Of a stretch of DNA of 64,000 nucleotides, positions 9,433-23,674 are shown piece after piece; within the stretch, counting starts at the first letter, position 1; each line of letters begins with the position of its first letter. A program made the translations under genes and the position numbers. Source of the stretch: Brachionus koreanus (lineage: Eukaryota; Rotifera; Eurotatoria; Ploima; Brachionidae); NCBI GenBank assembly GCA_016987375.1, contig PJRA01000263.1, positions 1,359,631-1,423,630 of the forward strand. Reading direction: 5' to 3'. Under the pieces are notes generated by a model. The model saw only the letters and a list, made by a program, of their open reading frames with translations. It was not told where the DNA came from and searched no databases.

Positions 9433-10110
9433 TAAAACAAAAACAACTTATGGCTAAAATCGGCACAAATTTATCGAGCTCAACTCTCTAACATAGAAAA
9501 AAAATCTTATTTATCAATTAAACTTTGTTTGCTGTTTTAAAACAGAAATTTAATCCTAACAATATTACTCTTAGCAAATCATGGACCTCTAGCTTAAGTA
9601 AGTAAAAATATTTGCTTATGCTAATCAGACTGAGAGTACTATTTGTTTTTTTCAACACATTTTTAGCTTGTTCTTATTCAACTAATATCTAATCGGAATA
9701 TTATCTGTTAATGCTCTTATTTATTCCGAAAGCCTCTTGAAAACAAAAAATAATTAAACTTAGCTATCCATATCTCAAGCGAATCGGATTAGAACAAATC
9801 AGCTGCCCTGGTTGCCCTAGAATTATCTTTCCAATCAACGCTTCATTTGCCTGAGTATCTTTCAGCGCACGACACTCTGTTATCTTGTTTGTTCCTGAAA
9901 CTGTGACTGAAAATGCGTCACCACTCAAGATACCAAGAGCAAATAGAGTGTCTAATTAAGTGATGTTGTCAAAAAAGATTCAGTTATCTTTTAAAAGAGC
10001 AAATATTTGAAAACATGCCTATAAGGCCTATGAGATAAGATGGCAAATATTTTGCAAAAATTTATTCGATGCCAGGTAGCCCTGGTGCAAGCTCATATGT
10101 CTCTCTTCAA
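9433..10110 (-). promoter_or_regulatory. Putative promoter/5' UTR region of the proximal RGS first exon
   Basis: The block 9780..9960 and a patch near 10070..10090 are clearly richer in G+C than the DNA beyond them (for example CAGCTGCCCTGGTTGCCC). They lie directly upstream of the proximal start codon and have no sustained open frame. That fits a 5' UTR or promoter. No TATA box or initiator can be assigned with confidence. Confidence 0.3.
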
Positions 10111-13100
10111 ATAAAATAATTAAATTAATATGTGCGCATATTTTTGCTTAAGAAAAAAAATACTAAATTCAAAGTGTTTGTTGTGGATCTAATTTCACAA
10201 AAATAGGAACTTAATTAGTATGATTGCACGTATTATTAATTTCTAATTAATTTTGATAATGGATGAAAAATATGCTCGTTATTTTAACACCAAATTTACG
10301 CAACGAATTAGAAAAGATTATGGCTAAAATTTACATCGAAGTTGAAATTTTTATCTGGTAATACATTGAATCTTTGGTTTTTCTTACCAAGAAATATAAT
10401 TTTGCTACTTAGCTCAAAAATTAGATCGATTAGTTTACATAATTTAAAGCAAATAGACCTGATTATTTCTTATTTTCCTTTCGCAAATATACTTAGAAAT
10501 TTTATTTAGAAAGCTTCTCTTTTTTTCTTTTAATTTTCAACTTTTTTCCCAAGCTAATTTTGCAAAAAATTTAAAGCTTTAAAATTTAAAATTTTTATTT
10601 GTAGAAAAAATCTATTCTTGTTTAAAGTAATATAGTATCTGAGATTATGTTACAATATTAATTTGCTATTTAGCTCAAATAAATAAAAAAAAGTTTGCTA
10701 AATTCTTATTTTGACATTACTAAACATTGTGAAATTGTCAAAGTAAATATTTTAATTTAATTTGAATGCTAAAAGATTTTAATTTTTAGCTTAAAAAAAG
10801 AAAAAAACAAGAAAAGATCTGTATTTTTTTATCCAAAAATTCAATTTTCATAAAAAACAACTAAATCGACTTTCTAATATTGAACAAAATCAGATGACTT
10901 GAATAATTCATTGCTTTAAAATTAATATGTTTTCACTATGAAAAAATGTTTTAAGAAAAATTGTTAATATTTATTAATATTAATATTTCTCCAATATTTA
11001 AAATAATAATAATTTGCTACCAAACAAATACAGTTGTTGTTTCATAAAAAAAATCAATTTCTTTGAATACAAAAAATTAAATGCTGCTTTAAAGAAAAGC
11101 TCGATTAGGCTCAATAGTTTAATTAACACCATATAAAGTTCATAACAGTTAATTTTAGCAAAAAAAATTAATTTTTATATTTGATAATGTAAAGATCTAA
11201 GTAAATTTTCTTTAAAAAGGCTCTTAAATCTTTTTTATTTATTTTTTTAAAATAATCTGAAAATTATTTGAGTAAATAAAAAAAATTACTGACAAATGAA
11301 ATTTACATTCGTTTGAAGACGGATATGTATACTTTTGTTTAAATATATGACGCTAAATTAAATCCGAAACTTAATGTTTTAACATAGAGGTAAAATTTAA
11401 ATTTCAAAATAATCATTTGGATCGATAGTTAATTTTTCAAGATTAAAAATTAATAGCATAATTATTTTGATATTTTTGCTCTTGAAGGAATAATGGCTAG
11501 AAAAAATATATATAAAATTTGAATTGCTGGCGGCAAACGGTATTAGATTTGATTCATTAAATTTGATTTTTTTCTTGTGTCTAAAATGAGATCCTTATAT
11601 GAAAATTGTTATAAGTATATATCTCAAAAAATGTTTTAACTTCCTTAAACAAGACATAATATTGATTAAACAAATCAGGAAATTGTAAATATTAGCTAAA
11701 TTGGAAGTATCATTTACACGGTTTCCTAAATCTTTCAAAATTATTTTCTTTTAAGCTTTTAAACTAATTTTAAAACTAGCTTAAATCAGATAAACATATG
11801 AGACAAGTGAAAAATTATCTTTTAATAAATATTTGATCGTAAATATTCCAAAAGTAAATCCTTAAATTCTGTTTTAAAATGACGCATAATAGTGAAAAAT
11901 TAGAATTTAAATAGTTCGTAAAAAATATATTTTTAAAAAAGAAAATGAAGCTTATCTATAATTTAATTTTAATTAGAATCCAAGCTGAAGGAGATTTAAA
12001 TTTTAGTTGCTAAATTTGAGATGATATTTTATGCATTTGGCTTTTCGCTAATACTAGCATCATTATCTAACAACATTTTTCTCTAACATAAATTTGATAT
12101 TTAGGAACAAAAAAAACAAACTAAACAAACTTATTTTTAAGAATGCCTTGAGTTTCTTGCTTACAAGAACAAACAGTTAATTATAAAATATACAACATTT
12201 TTATTTCCTTTTGTTAAATAGCTTAATCCTGATTTATTTATACTAAAACAATAATAATGATCAAGGCTGATGGTTCTTTTAGGCAAAAACAACGATCTCT
12301 ATTCTAAAAATTCTATTTATTATTTCATCATTATAAAGTTCATTTTAGCGCCTCGAACTGAAATTAATCAACATTCTTATGATCCTTATCTTAACAGATC
12401 AAATAATATGTGTATATAAAATTACGTAATATGGTTTAAATCGATCTAAATTGCTTATAGTGCCAAATTGTCTGCTATCCTTTAAATTACATATTGCCAA
12501 GTTTAAATTAAATTAATCAAATGCTTCTAGGAAATAAGCTAGCTTAAGACAAAATTCAATCTACTTAAGTACTTAATGTTTTTTTGACGTAAACTTCAAA
12601 AATCAATAAATATCTAAGAACACTTAATTAGTTTATCAAAAAACAAAGTCACATTTTAAATGGTCATTTTTTTAAACTATTTTTTCAATCATTTACTTTT
12701 TTTAAAATCGATTTTATGATCTATTTTAAAAGAATTTTAAGCAAACATATCATAAATAAATAGTTATATTAAAATTTAACTTTTAATTCTCTTCTTTTAA
12801 AGAATTTATTTAGAATTATCCCAAGTATCACCTTTTATCTAATTGTAACATTCAAAAGTAAAATATCACTAAAAGCTATTGTTTTTTTGTCATTAAAAAA
12901 TTAAAAAAACCTTTAACTCAAATCTCTTTAAATTTGTTAAAAATAATTATAAAATTCAGCAGCAGGAGACCTCGATAACAAGAATAGATTTAGTTTCGCC
13001 ATGGTAGATATCTTTCGAATGAAAATTAAATTCAATTAAATATGCAATCTAGTTATTGGAAAAAAAAAATAGATTCAGATTCGAAAGATTTTTTAAATTT

Positions 13101-16100
13101 TAGAACTTAAAAATTGTGTTTTAAAAAAAGATTAAAATTGCAAATAAATTTTATTTCTTCAAAAATATATTTTAATTTGGAAAACACTTAGGTTATTTAA
13201 TTATTAAAATATGACGCCATTTAAAAAAAATAAAAAACTTAAATTTTTTAGTTTAAATTACGCGGAGAAAAACATTGCATAATATTTTGACTTCTAAAGG
13301 AAACAAATAAATAAAAAGACTATATATTTTCTTTTTTCGTTAAATTTTTTCTGCTTTCAAAATAAAATTTATCAAAAATTTTACTTTTAATAATTTTTTT
13401 AAAATATCCTTAACTCAAAAATTAAAATTTAATCATTAATATGTTAAATATAAAATAAAATATTTAGTTTTCCATCAAGTGAAATTTGAACTAAAAGTGT
13501 TTTTATTAGGAAAAAATATTATAAAGGTGCTTGACTTTTTCTATTTTGATAAGATTGATCTTAAAAATATCTAATTAAGATATGCACTAAAGAAAAATTG
13601 CAAGATTATATCAATAAATAATTTCAAGTTTGGAGAAAAAAAGCATTATTAACACAATGCGTACTCATGGATTAAGGTTTCAATTTTCCAGTCAAATAAA
13701 TAAAAAATTTTTCTAGAATTTTTTGAAATAAAATAGTTTTTAACAGGGTTAGTAAAAGATTATTAAATTAATGGGAATATTTTCTTTTAAATTTAGTTTA
13801 ATCACTATTTGTAGAATTGGAATCAAATTATAAGAAAAAATTGAAGATATTATGTGAACAAAACTTTCAACCAAGGCTCTAAAACATATTACATACTTTG
13901 GCTTTTTTTGAATTTTGATACGCAGTCCGCTTACTATATAAATTAAGCTTGGTAATAAGATTGATTGCCATTTAACATTGAATCACTTGATGAGTCAAAT
14001 CTGCTAGTTTAGGCTTTTTTTATAAATCATAATTTAAAATCTTGAAAAAAAATTTTTAAACTCAATTTGTTCAAAAACTATTTTCTAGCATGATAGCAAA
14101 AATTGAGATGATTTTATTTAAAAAGAACTAAAAAAGCAAGAAAAGAAAAATCAATATTTCTAAGGTTTATTTGGATTCATTTAATTACCATTTTAATACA
14201 GACAAATCCCAATAAAGATAATAACTTTTTCTTCTCTGATTTAAATGAATCGGTCATGTACAATCTGAGTTATTTGTTGAAAATTTTTCTCTCTTACGAG
14301 TTCTTCTCAAAACTTAAATTAAACATTTGATAAATTTCTCTATATAATTAGAAATTTAATTAAATTTTTCGATTTATTAGTTAGTATTACTCTAATTCAT
14401 GTTTTTCAATAAGACACTTGCCTCAAAAAATTCAATTAAACAAAAATATTACTTAACATTTTTAGTTCTAAAATTTAGTGCCTAAATAGAACGAATCACG
14501 CGATTAAAAAGCGAAATTGTCTATTTGCTGTTTATGTATCCATACATCATGTAAATCAATCAGGTTTAATTTACTAAAGTAAAATGGAGAATTTTTCAGT
14601 TTATTGTATGTTATAAAATAATAGCTGATTTAAAATAATTTCGTTTTTAATTGACATTGATTATTTTATAAATTAATATTGGAAAATATATTTTAATTAA
14701 ATTATATCAACCACACAATTTCCCTTTTAGGAAAAATGTGCAGAACTAAAAGCTACTTACGAGCCAAACACGCAATGCATATCTTTATCCTATTCGTTTG
14801 CTTCGTTCTCTTTAATTAATTAATAATACCCAAGAGTATAAATCTCATTTTTGATTATCAACTAAACATCAAGCCAACTTCTATCTTTTTTTACAATTAA
14901 TTGATTGCGCGATTTGCTTTTAAAGAAGAAATAAAAACATACATTTTATTTATTTATTTAGTCCAATGGACAAATTAAAATGTGATTTTATAAAAGAAAA
15001 AAAAATTAATTTAAATGCATTCTCTTAAATGTAATTTCATTTTTTTTAAAATATTTCTAATTTGTTTTTTAAATTAAACCAAAAAAACCTTCCACAGTTA
15101 AATTTAAAAAAATTTAACTTTTGACTTTAAAATAAAATGAATTTTGTGGCAAATGAAAGATGATATTTTTTATTAATAATGAAAAATTTTGCTAAACTTT
15201 TATTTAAAAATTTTAGAGTATAATTGAAACATTTTAACATTTTTTAAGTTTCTGCTATCAACCCTAAGTAGATTCGATTTTTAATTTTTATAAAATCAAA
15301 CAAAACTGAATAATATTCCCTATTAATAATATTCCTAAAATTTTTATAAAATGCTAATATCTAAATTTATTTAGTAATATCTAAAGCAAAAAGCTACCGT
15401 AAACGTTTGTATTATATAAGAGCAACACTGATAGTCCACGAACTTGGTTTTGGAGATTGAAAACAAATTAAATTTCTAAATGCTTAAGTGTACATATAAA
15501 GATAAATAAAAATGATCTATGAACGACGTCTGAATTAACTAAGTAATAAATCTTTATACTTCAAAGCTACAACAGAAACAACCTGAAGTAAAATACCCTG
15601 TTGGATGCAATCCTAAACGCATTAAACTGATGATAAAGTAATTTCCTACTCTAATTGTACAAATATATATATTTACATTTAAAAATTTTTTTAATAAGAT
15701 TAGAATAATGAAGAATGAAAAAAGGCAGCACTGTCATTCTGCCGTGGAAAAAACGTTTCCTTAATAATTTTTAGAATAAAAAAATAAATTTAAGTAATCA
15801 AAAAATTATACTGTGCTAATTTTTTTATACCTAGTTAATTAAATTTTTTGCATTCAACTGCATTTGAAGGGAAAATGGACTTGAAATTTTTGCTTTAATT
15901 AGCATCTGTTTGTTACATTGGGAAAAATTACTCAACATGATTAAAATTGAATACAAAGTTTTATTGATTAACATATAAAAGAGTAATTAGATAAATTTTT
16001 TGAATTTTTCTAAATTTTATTTTTAGATCTATGGGGATTAAGTTAAATAATATGAATGATTAGATTACTATAATAGAAGGACAGGTTAGGGACCGAGAAA

Positions 16101-16983
16101 TAATGAATTTAAAATTACACTGATTTATGTCTTTTTAAAAAATATGATCCAAATTAAAAACCTAAATGGAGAATATTAGATTATTTTTCTTTACTGAAAT
16201 CCGATCAGCCTATATTTTTTTTTATAAATTATTTTATCGTTTATCCTTTAATTCATACTACATTCATAAATTTTTCTCCAAGAGAAAACTTTAATTAATT
16301 TTTATGAACAGATTGATATTCATTATTTTGTTTGTGAAATATTAAACTAAACCATCAACCACTAAACCTAAGTAGAGCTGACTAAACCATCAATAAAATT
16401 TATAAATTGAAAAAAAAATTGAATTTTTATTATTATTATTACTTTCAAAACTTCTCAATGATGGGGATTCAAAGTAAAATTAACAACTTTTTTAGTGAAA
16501 AGCAAGGAAGATTTTTTACTAATCAATTAAAACAATTTATTAAAGGAAATAAGTCACAAGTTTTATATTAGTCAATGTAAATTCTAGTTTTTGTAAATTA
16601 CAAGTAATAAATTTTAATTTAAGTTCGCAATTAACTAATTTGTAAAACAAATAATTCATGAAATTCTGTTCATTACCTAGGTAAATGTTTATGATATTTT
16701 TATATCAAATTCTATCAAATTTTAATAATTAATTAAATAAGTTTTCTACTTAGATCATTTTAGGCACATCAATAGACTTTTTTCTGAAAATAATTATTTC
16801 TTCTTTCAAAAGAAATTCAAAATTATTATATTTTGATATACTCTTTGATAAGTTCAAATTTATTCAGCTTCTAAAGCTTTTTATAATAAAAACACAAGCA
16901 GAAAAATTTTAAAAAAATTTAATGTTTAAAATAATTTGAAAAAAAAAATAAGAAGCTGTGTTTGGAAGATATGACGATAGTTT
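10111..16983. other. Long AT-rich stretch without recognised genes
   Basis: About 6.9 kb of A/T-dominated DNA upstream of the proximal RGS promoter. It would be intron for transcripts that start at the distal first exons. No open frame of note, no repeat copy and no RNA gene was recognised. The patch 14730..14815 is somewhat G+C-richer and has a GTAAGT on the minus strand, but gives no convincing exon. Confidence 0.5.
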
Positions 16984-17348
16984 GGTTTTGTGAAATTTGG
17001 TACAAAATCAAAAAAAATAGATTAAAAATTAATGCTTAAAAAGCTTAGAACTTGTTTTCTGAATATTTTTAATTAGTTCTGTAAGTGCAACAAACTGCAA
17101 CATACTTAGTTGCACCACTAGTTTAAGTCTGCCAATGATGTACATAATCTGTGCAAAACACAAAAGCTAAATTTTTCCAAATTTAGATTATGCTAAATTT
17201 GCAGAGTTTTACCAGATTGTTGATAATAATGCAACTTTGTATGTTGCACCATGTTGCATCTACAGAACTTGCTTTTAACTTTAAAAAAAAAAGTTTTAAT
17301 AATTTTTAAATTTTTGTTCTGTTTTATTGTACTAAATTTCACAAAACC
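16984..17348 (-). mobile_element. MITE-like element, copy B (365 bp, both ends intact)
   Basis: The best-preserved copy. It begins GGTTTTGTGAAATTTGGTAC and ends TACTAAATTTCACAAAACC, so the outer 15 bases are near-perfect inverted repeats, and the complementarity continues imperfectly for about 100 bp on each side. Relative to copy A it is in the opposite orientation. No clear target-site duplication is visible next to the ends. The 64-codon frame within it is not a gene. Confidence 0.75.
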
Positions 17349-20220
17349 CGATGGTATTTCATTTGTAAGACTACCAATGTACCACAATGTTAAAATATAA
17401 ATTTTTGCGATTGTTTAAAAAATACTTATTAATTAATTAATCTCTCTCATTTAAAAAATTCTTATTTAATTTTCATATTTCAACTCAAATAAAAGCTTAT
17501 ATGAACCACTGGTAAAAAACAATTAAAATATTGATAACCTAGCTTTTGACCATATTATGATTAGGAACTCTAAAAGTATGTTTTATAACTTTTCTAAAAA
17601 AATAATATAAAATAATATAACTATATCAATATAAAATGATAAATATAATTTATATAAATAAAAGTCAATTTTTTTAACTAAGCTTTTGTTTTGGCATTAA
17701 ATACGATATTTTAATAAAAAAATTGAAATTAATCTTCATTTTAAAATATACATAATCCCAAAAGGCTAGAATTGAAAATTTAAACTGATAATTTTAGTCA
17801 GACAGTATAAAAGACAAAAATTGCAGTATTTTAGCATATCAAATTATTAGCTAAGTAATGAAAACTGCCGATCCATTAATTATTTCTTATTTTTTATGTT
17901 TGTCACGGAATAAATTCTGTTAATTATTGTACAACTCGTGATAGTTATAAAACAGTTTTTTAACCAGTCCAAAACCCAAATTTATTAAATTAGTATTATT
18001 TAAATTAGAAAAATAAAGATTTTATGAAAAATATTAATAAATTAAAAAAGGGAATTTAAATCAGCGTATTGCGTCAATTAGATAATCAAGATATGCCTCT
18101 TTTTTGCGCAAATTTGTTTCTATCTCCAACTTGCAAATTCAAAATTTTGCATTATCCAGCTTCTTAATTATTGCTAGGTAAGATCTTTGCAGATAAAATT
18201 TAAACTTTCTTTATCAGATATGATTTCGCTGTCAAAAATTAAAATAATAGATTTATTTTAAAAATTAAGAACGTCATTAAAATGAGTAAAATATCTAGGG
18301 AAATAATACTTAATGCTCGAAATATTGTAAGGAAATTACAGTAATCCTAATCAGTTTGATGAAATGATTCTCAAATTTTTAAAAATAATGTTTATACTAT
18401 GGGTTGTTAAAACATTAACATATGGTTTAATAATCATGATTCCAATATACTTTTTTAGCTTTTACTTTTGAAAAATAGAAAATTAGCAAGAAAAAAACAA
18501 ATTTTTTATTATTTTAGTAAAAAAAACTGCAAAAAAATGCAATATTTTTTGGATATTTTAATTTAGTAAATATATTTATCAAAAAAAGAATTTTAGCTTT
18601 GTTTGTATTTGTTGTTTTAATTTCACAATACCTATAATAATGAATAACATTTTTTTAATTAATTTTTTTTATCCCGAAAGATTTAGTATTAAGACACAGA
18701 ATTTTTTATTTCCGAATTTAAATTTTACTTTAAATTATAAAGTACCTTGACCATTAACGTAAAATTTCTCCTAGATATTTTTTCATATTTGAATTCATTT
18801 ATTTTTTTGCAAATATATGCTTTAAATACTCGCTTCTTTACAAATCAATAATTTCTTAAAATAGGACAGAATTCAATTTAGCTAAAACAACAAAATTGAT
18901 GTATTGCTCAGTCAGATTGAATTGCAAGTAGCAATTTAGGAAATATACATAAACTCTTTATCGTTGAAGATTTCTTAAATTGATACAAGAAAGCCCGAGG
19001 CGTTTTTTAGTTATTACAAATTTTTATAAAATATCTTTTAAAACCCAAGCATCTTGATTTTAATTTTTTAAATTCGTAAAGTTTTCAGAAAAAATATACA
19101 ATTTATCTACATAACAAAATTTGAATTTAGTTTTTATAATCAGCTGGGTATTCTAGTGTAAAATTAGAATTAAAATGCTCGCGTAATTCTTTTTTTAATA
19201 AAATTAAATTCTTTACATCTAAAATATGTTAATAAAAATGTATGGCTATGCAATTAAATCAAAAATATTGTTTAGTGTTATTTTAAATTTTTAACTATAT
19301 ATACAATTAAAATAAAAAATGACTAAATTTGACGCTTTTAGAAATTAAAAATGTGCTTCTTAATAATTAAATTAATCATAAAATAAAAAAATTATTTTGT
19401 CATTAATTTAAAAAATAATTTTAAATTGTGTGTGTAAAATATTAATTTTGATCAAGGAAAAATATATGCTTTCATGCATTTTAGCGGTAGATAAAATGCC
19501 GATTCTATTTTTTAATGATTTGTTCCTAATTATAATATATATATTTTTCTTTTTTTAAGGTATTAATTTAATTGTATTAAATGTAGAAAAAACACTCTTT
19601 AATTTAATATTTTCACGAACGAATATCACGGTCATTTTTTAAAAATACACAAAAGCACCTAGATTCAAAGAATTGATATCAAATTTATCTAAATCTATGA
19701 TAGAATTTAAAATTTCTGCCTCAAATTGCAATTTTTTTTAAAAAGTAATTTAAATTATTCTAAAAATAAAAGTTTGTTTTAAATTAAAAGAAAAATAAAC
19801 CTTATTATATTTGAGTTAAAAATTGTGAGAAACATGACCATATTGGACATTACCTAATAAATAATATTATTTTTTTGTGTCATTTTTAATTAATACAAGA
19901 GAATATACCCATGGTAAACGATTAATTCAAAGAGTTTGAAAAATTAAATTATTCTTTTTGTTGAAAGATCTTCTTAACATGTTTTAAAAATATTGGAATT
20001 GAGATACTGTGTTCCGTTTGACTCAATCGGATAAACTAATATTCTAATCTTTAAAGAAAATTCAAGTTTATTGTTAAATTTAAACTATCATTTTTAAAAT
20101 ATAATCTCTAGAAGGTCTTAAATTTTTTTTTGATTAGCTTCAAAGGCATGTTTTTAAATAGATAATCTTTCGACGTTTAACTCTATTTCAAAAAAAAAAT
20201 AAATCAAGTTAAATCAATAT
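17349..20220. other. AT-rich DNA without recognised genes; diverged repeat near 18990..19136
   Basis: There is no coding exon. The segment 18990..19136 (AAGCCCGAGGCGTTTTTTAG onward, to CTACATAACAAAAT) is recognisably similar to 26423..26580 (AAGCCCGTGGTTTTTTG to CTACATAACTAAAT) in the same orientation, so both are likely copies of an unnamed dispersed repeat. Confidence 0.4.
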
Positions 20221-20221
20221 T

Positions 20222-20404
20222 TCAGTGCTCTTTAAATATTTTATCCATGTATCGACTACACTTGCTATGTTTTGCTACAAATGAATATTTGTCTTTGCAA
20301 CAAATTTTGGTCATATACTTTTCTTTTTTTATATTTAAATCTTTTATCTTACATCGGCTTGAAGGACGGTTGGTGAAATAAATAAATACATCAATGCAGT
20401 CTGA
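20222..20404 (-). pseudogene. Unrecognised cysteine-containing coding-like fragment
   Basis: About 60 codons are open on the minus strand without a start Met, ending at TGA. The peptide contains NYSDC, FTNRPSSRCK and YSFVAKHSKCSRYMDKIF. The Y-x-F-V-x-x-x-x-x-C-x-x-Y spacing faintly recalls a chitin-binding (CBM14/peritrophin) repeat, but too few of its cysteines are present to claim it. It has no good splice donor at its end. It could be a degraded exon or transposon piece. Confidence 0.2.
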
Positions 20405-20616
20405 ATAATTGTATTACATTTTTAACTTAATTGTAACTTGGTAGCTCATTTAGTTTTTTCACGCTACAAAGAACTCATGATGTTTCCAAGTTAATCTTGA
20501 TAGTACTATTCTAAGTTCATATTAGAAAATTTAAATTTTAAGAATTGAGTGAGATATTTTAAATAGTTAGATGAGTCTTAAAACACTGGGTGTTCAATTC
20601 ACAAGCAAATTCGTCT

Positions 20617-20820
20617 TTATTTAAAAATTTTAATTGTGAAGTTAATTAATTCATAATATTTTCCAGCATTGTTTAAAAACTTTATTTTAGCATTATTATT
20701 GATGAAAGAGTCAAAATACAACATTATTCGACCGTTTTCTAATGCTTCTGGTAGTGTGGTTCTCTCAAAGACCCAAATATCTTGGCAAGCCATGATTAAG
20801 ATGTCCCTAACCATGGACAT
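20617..20820 (-). CDS. Hypothetical 67-codon open frame
   Basis: Starts at ATG (20820) and ends TAA. The composition is protein-like (ACQDIWVFERTTLPEALENG, then RIMLYFDSFINNNAKIKF), unlike random AT-rich translation. I do not recognise the family. It lies just upstream of another coding-like fragment on the same strand (20222..20404), so the two may be remains of one gene or transposon. It would fall inside an intron of the long RGS transcripts. Confidence 0.25.
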   Translation of the reverse strand: MSMVRDILIMACQDIWVFERTTLPEALENGRIMLYFDSFINNNAKIKFLNNAGKYYELINFTIKIFK

Positions 20821-21578
20821 CTAACCCATGGCTCATCAAATTTACTTGCTTTTAGCTTTTTCGGATAATACAAAGCTTCAAAAAGTACAAATACTATCCA
20901 AATTGTTAGAAATAATTCATACAAACTAATTTATTCAAATAAATATTGTGTCAATTTATTAAAAAAAAATTGGAACAATGGAAATCTATTTGTTTGATTA
21001 TCCAAAATGACAAAGTGAGTTAACCTACAAATTTTATCTTTATCTATTTTTTTTAAATTAAAATAAAATTAGATGTAAAAGTTTAACATATACAAAACAG
21101 CCTATTAAGTTTTAAAATTAAGCATCAATAGTACTTTCAATTGAGCAATAAAATTTTTTATATATTTTTTTTATTTTTTTATAAAGCTTAAATCCATAAA
21201 ATAATAATAAAAGAAAAACAATAAGATTCTTACGGCAACAATCAAAATACTATTAAACAAACTAAATATTTTTTTTTAGTATTTCTAGTAGCTTGAATTT
21301 CAACGTAATTTCTAAAAAATTTAGGCAAAAGTTAACTTTCAATTTTCTTTTAACATTAAAAATGGAAGCTTGAACATGACAGAATAAACTAGTAAAAAAA
21401 AAAATTATCCCTAATTAACTTTTTTTTAAACCAAAATCAAAATTTTCAGATAAATTATTTTAATTCTACCTTTTTTTAAACGAATAAATTATTTAAAATT
21501 AATTTTTTTAAAACTTTTTAAAGACCCTAATTTAATTTACACTGTTAGTAAAGTGTTAGTTCAAACTATCGCACTTAC

Positions 21579-22313
21579 TAGAGAAGAAATGGCATGAGAC
21601 AGTCTCGGTGCAACCGGTTCTCTATAATCATCGCTCTCACACTCTTCATTAATGGCAAAAGCAAGTTTACGTCGATTAGCGTCGTGATAAGCTATTTGTG
21701 TGTTTGATTCAAGAAATTCCAATTGTTGCCTTTGAAGTTTAAGCAATTTCTCCCTGAATGTATCAGTCTGCTGGCATTTTTTCTTCTTATTGTCATAAAA
21801 ATGAATAGAACCGCGCCGAGCTGCTTTTTGTATCAAACTCAAGTCCAAGTGAGAGCTCTTCAAGCTTAAAGGAGATGTCTTATTGCATGGATTTGCAAAG
21901 TTGACACAACTAGTGTTAAGAGTCGACGATTTACGGCGAACATTTTTTTGACTCAGACACTCCTTCAACGTTGATTTGTAATTTTTGACAGGTTCGACAA
22001 TCGGCACCGGACTATTCGCTTTTGTGGCAGAGTTGAGGGAAAAATTTTGATGCTGAAGTCGGCGTTTGACGCGCTCCTCAGTCACGTCATGAGTGTGCGT
22101 CGACACGGACAGAAAATTTCTAATGCGAAATTTTTCTTTTTTCGCGGTGCCCGAGGACGAAAACGGTATTTGGTCGTCGTCATCGTCGCCGCGCTCAACA
22201 TGCCCCGAAAACAAACTAGGAAGTTGATTGAATCGCTTTTGCAAAAAGTTAGCACCATGTATTTTCGATGTGGCAAATTTACTCTTATTATTCAGGCCTA
22301 AATTGTGGCTCAT
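21579..22313 (-). CDS. RGS14-like: Alternative first coding exon of the RGS gene (245 codons)
   Basis: ATG at 22313 with an in-frame TAA three codons upstream; 245 codons, ending in phase 0 at CTA|GTAAGT, a consensus donor. It has normal base composition and is clearly coding: a basic, serine-rich protein with an acidic patch (ERGDDDDDQIPF), a basic segment (EERVKRRLQHQ) and a likely helix (REKLLKLQRQQLEFLES). No domain is recognised. No complete partner gene lies downstream except RGS exon 2 at 9150, which accepts phase 0. That would give a 920-residue isoform. The link to RGS is inferred from strand, phase and position. Confidence 0.6.
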
Positions 22314-22319
22314 GTTTTT

Positions 22320-23674
22320 TTAAACTTTTTTTTTATCTTATATTTCTTAAATAATCAAAATTTTAATTAGAAAAAAATCCTCAAATCCCAATTAAACCCC
22401 AATAGATCCAGCGAGCACTAAATTATTACAAATATGCTGCTTTAATTATAAATGTCATTTGCATTTTGCATTTTGCTTACGGTATCGAGCAAATCAATTT
22501 GCAATTTTCTGCTTTCAAAAAAAATATTTAAATTGAAATTAATCATCATCATATTAATTCAAGTAGTTCCTTTATTAGTTAATGGCACAATTAACATCTA
22601 TCCATAAAAAAATACATGAATAAATAATAAACCTTGATTAAAAATTAACAAAGAAAAGAAGAAGAAAAAAAAAGATTTTATTTAATTCATTTCCCAACTC
22701 TGAATGTGTTATCCTAATACGTTTATAATTGAAAGTTTTGTGGAAAGGTTTTTTCTATTAATCCGATTACTTTTTTAAAATATTGATTTATTCTCCTGTT
22801 TTTAGTCTTGATTATACTGATTATGTCTTAATGTGGTTAATTAGATGAAAACTTGAAAGAATTTATAAATCTCAAAGTCATTTACTGTTAAGCTCGTGCC
22901 TTTGAATTACACAGCGTTTCTTATCTTTTTTTTTTATCGATTTTTAAAAATAATTTTATGCTTTGAAATTAAGATATTAACCCAATCGATTAATTGAACA
23001 TCAAGTGTATCTATAAAGCACTTACATATTTCCAGTAGTGAAGGATCCAAACCATTTTGTATTACACCTGATCAAAATAAAAGAAGAGATAAAAAGAAAA
23101 ACATCGCTCTATCAAGCCATACGTGGCCTAGTCTCTTATTTGTTTACAATTAGAACTAAATGGGTAAATAAACTGTATATTTCTTATTCTTTATGTCTTT
23201 TCTTTCAATTAACATGACTATCTATCAAATAAAAAAATTTGCATTTTTTAACCTTTGTTTTATTTCATTAATTCATTACTTTATTTTTAATGATGATGAA
23301 TAAGTTTTGTACCAATTATTCAAAAAAATTATAGCTTTATAAAAAATATCATTAAATAATATAAAATATTGAATTTACAACAAAGCATAAAAATTATAAT
23401 TTTTATGACGCAAATTTCTTTTTAATAAAAAATATATTCGTTGAAAAAAAATTATATTTAAATTTTTCTTTAAATGATTATTAAACGAAATATTAGAAAT
23501 AAAAGATAGAGTTACAGTAACTAATCAATACATAACACTAATATATTTACTGTAGACTGAAGGTTATTTATTTTAGAAAAAATTGACGATTATTTATTAG
23601 TAATAGAATAATTTAATAATCAAAAATAGTAACAAGAACATTTCACCTATTATAATTATTTTTCTTATATAGAG
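22320..23674. other. Upstream region of the 22.3-kb first exon
   Basis: There is no coding exon. It is the likely promoter side of the exon at 22313, with repeated CATTTTGC motifs near 22450..22480. The remainder is simple AT-rich DNA up to a diverged MITE copy at 23675. Confidence 0.3.

Noticed and set aside
14725..14815. G+C-richer patch with a minus-strand GTAAGT, possible extra first exon
   Set aside because: The short frame before the donor would end in phase 2, which does not fit RGS exon 2, and its start is not convincing.
22047..22301. Overlapping plus and minus frames within the 22.3-kb exon
   Set aside because: Shadows of the 245-codon frame, which has ATG, an upstream stop and a consensus donor.
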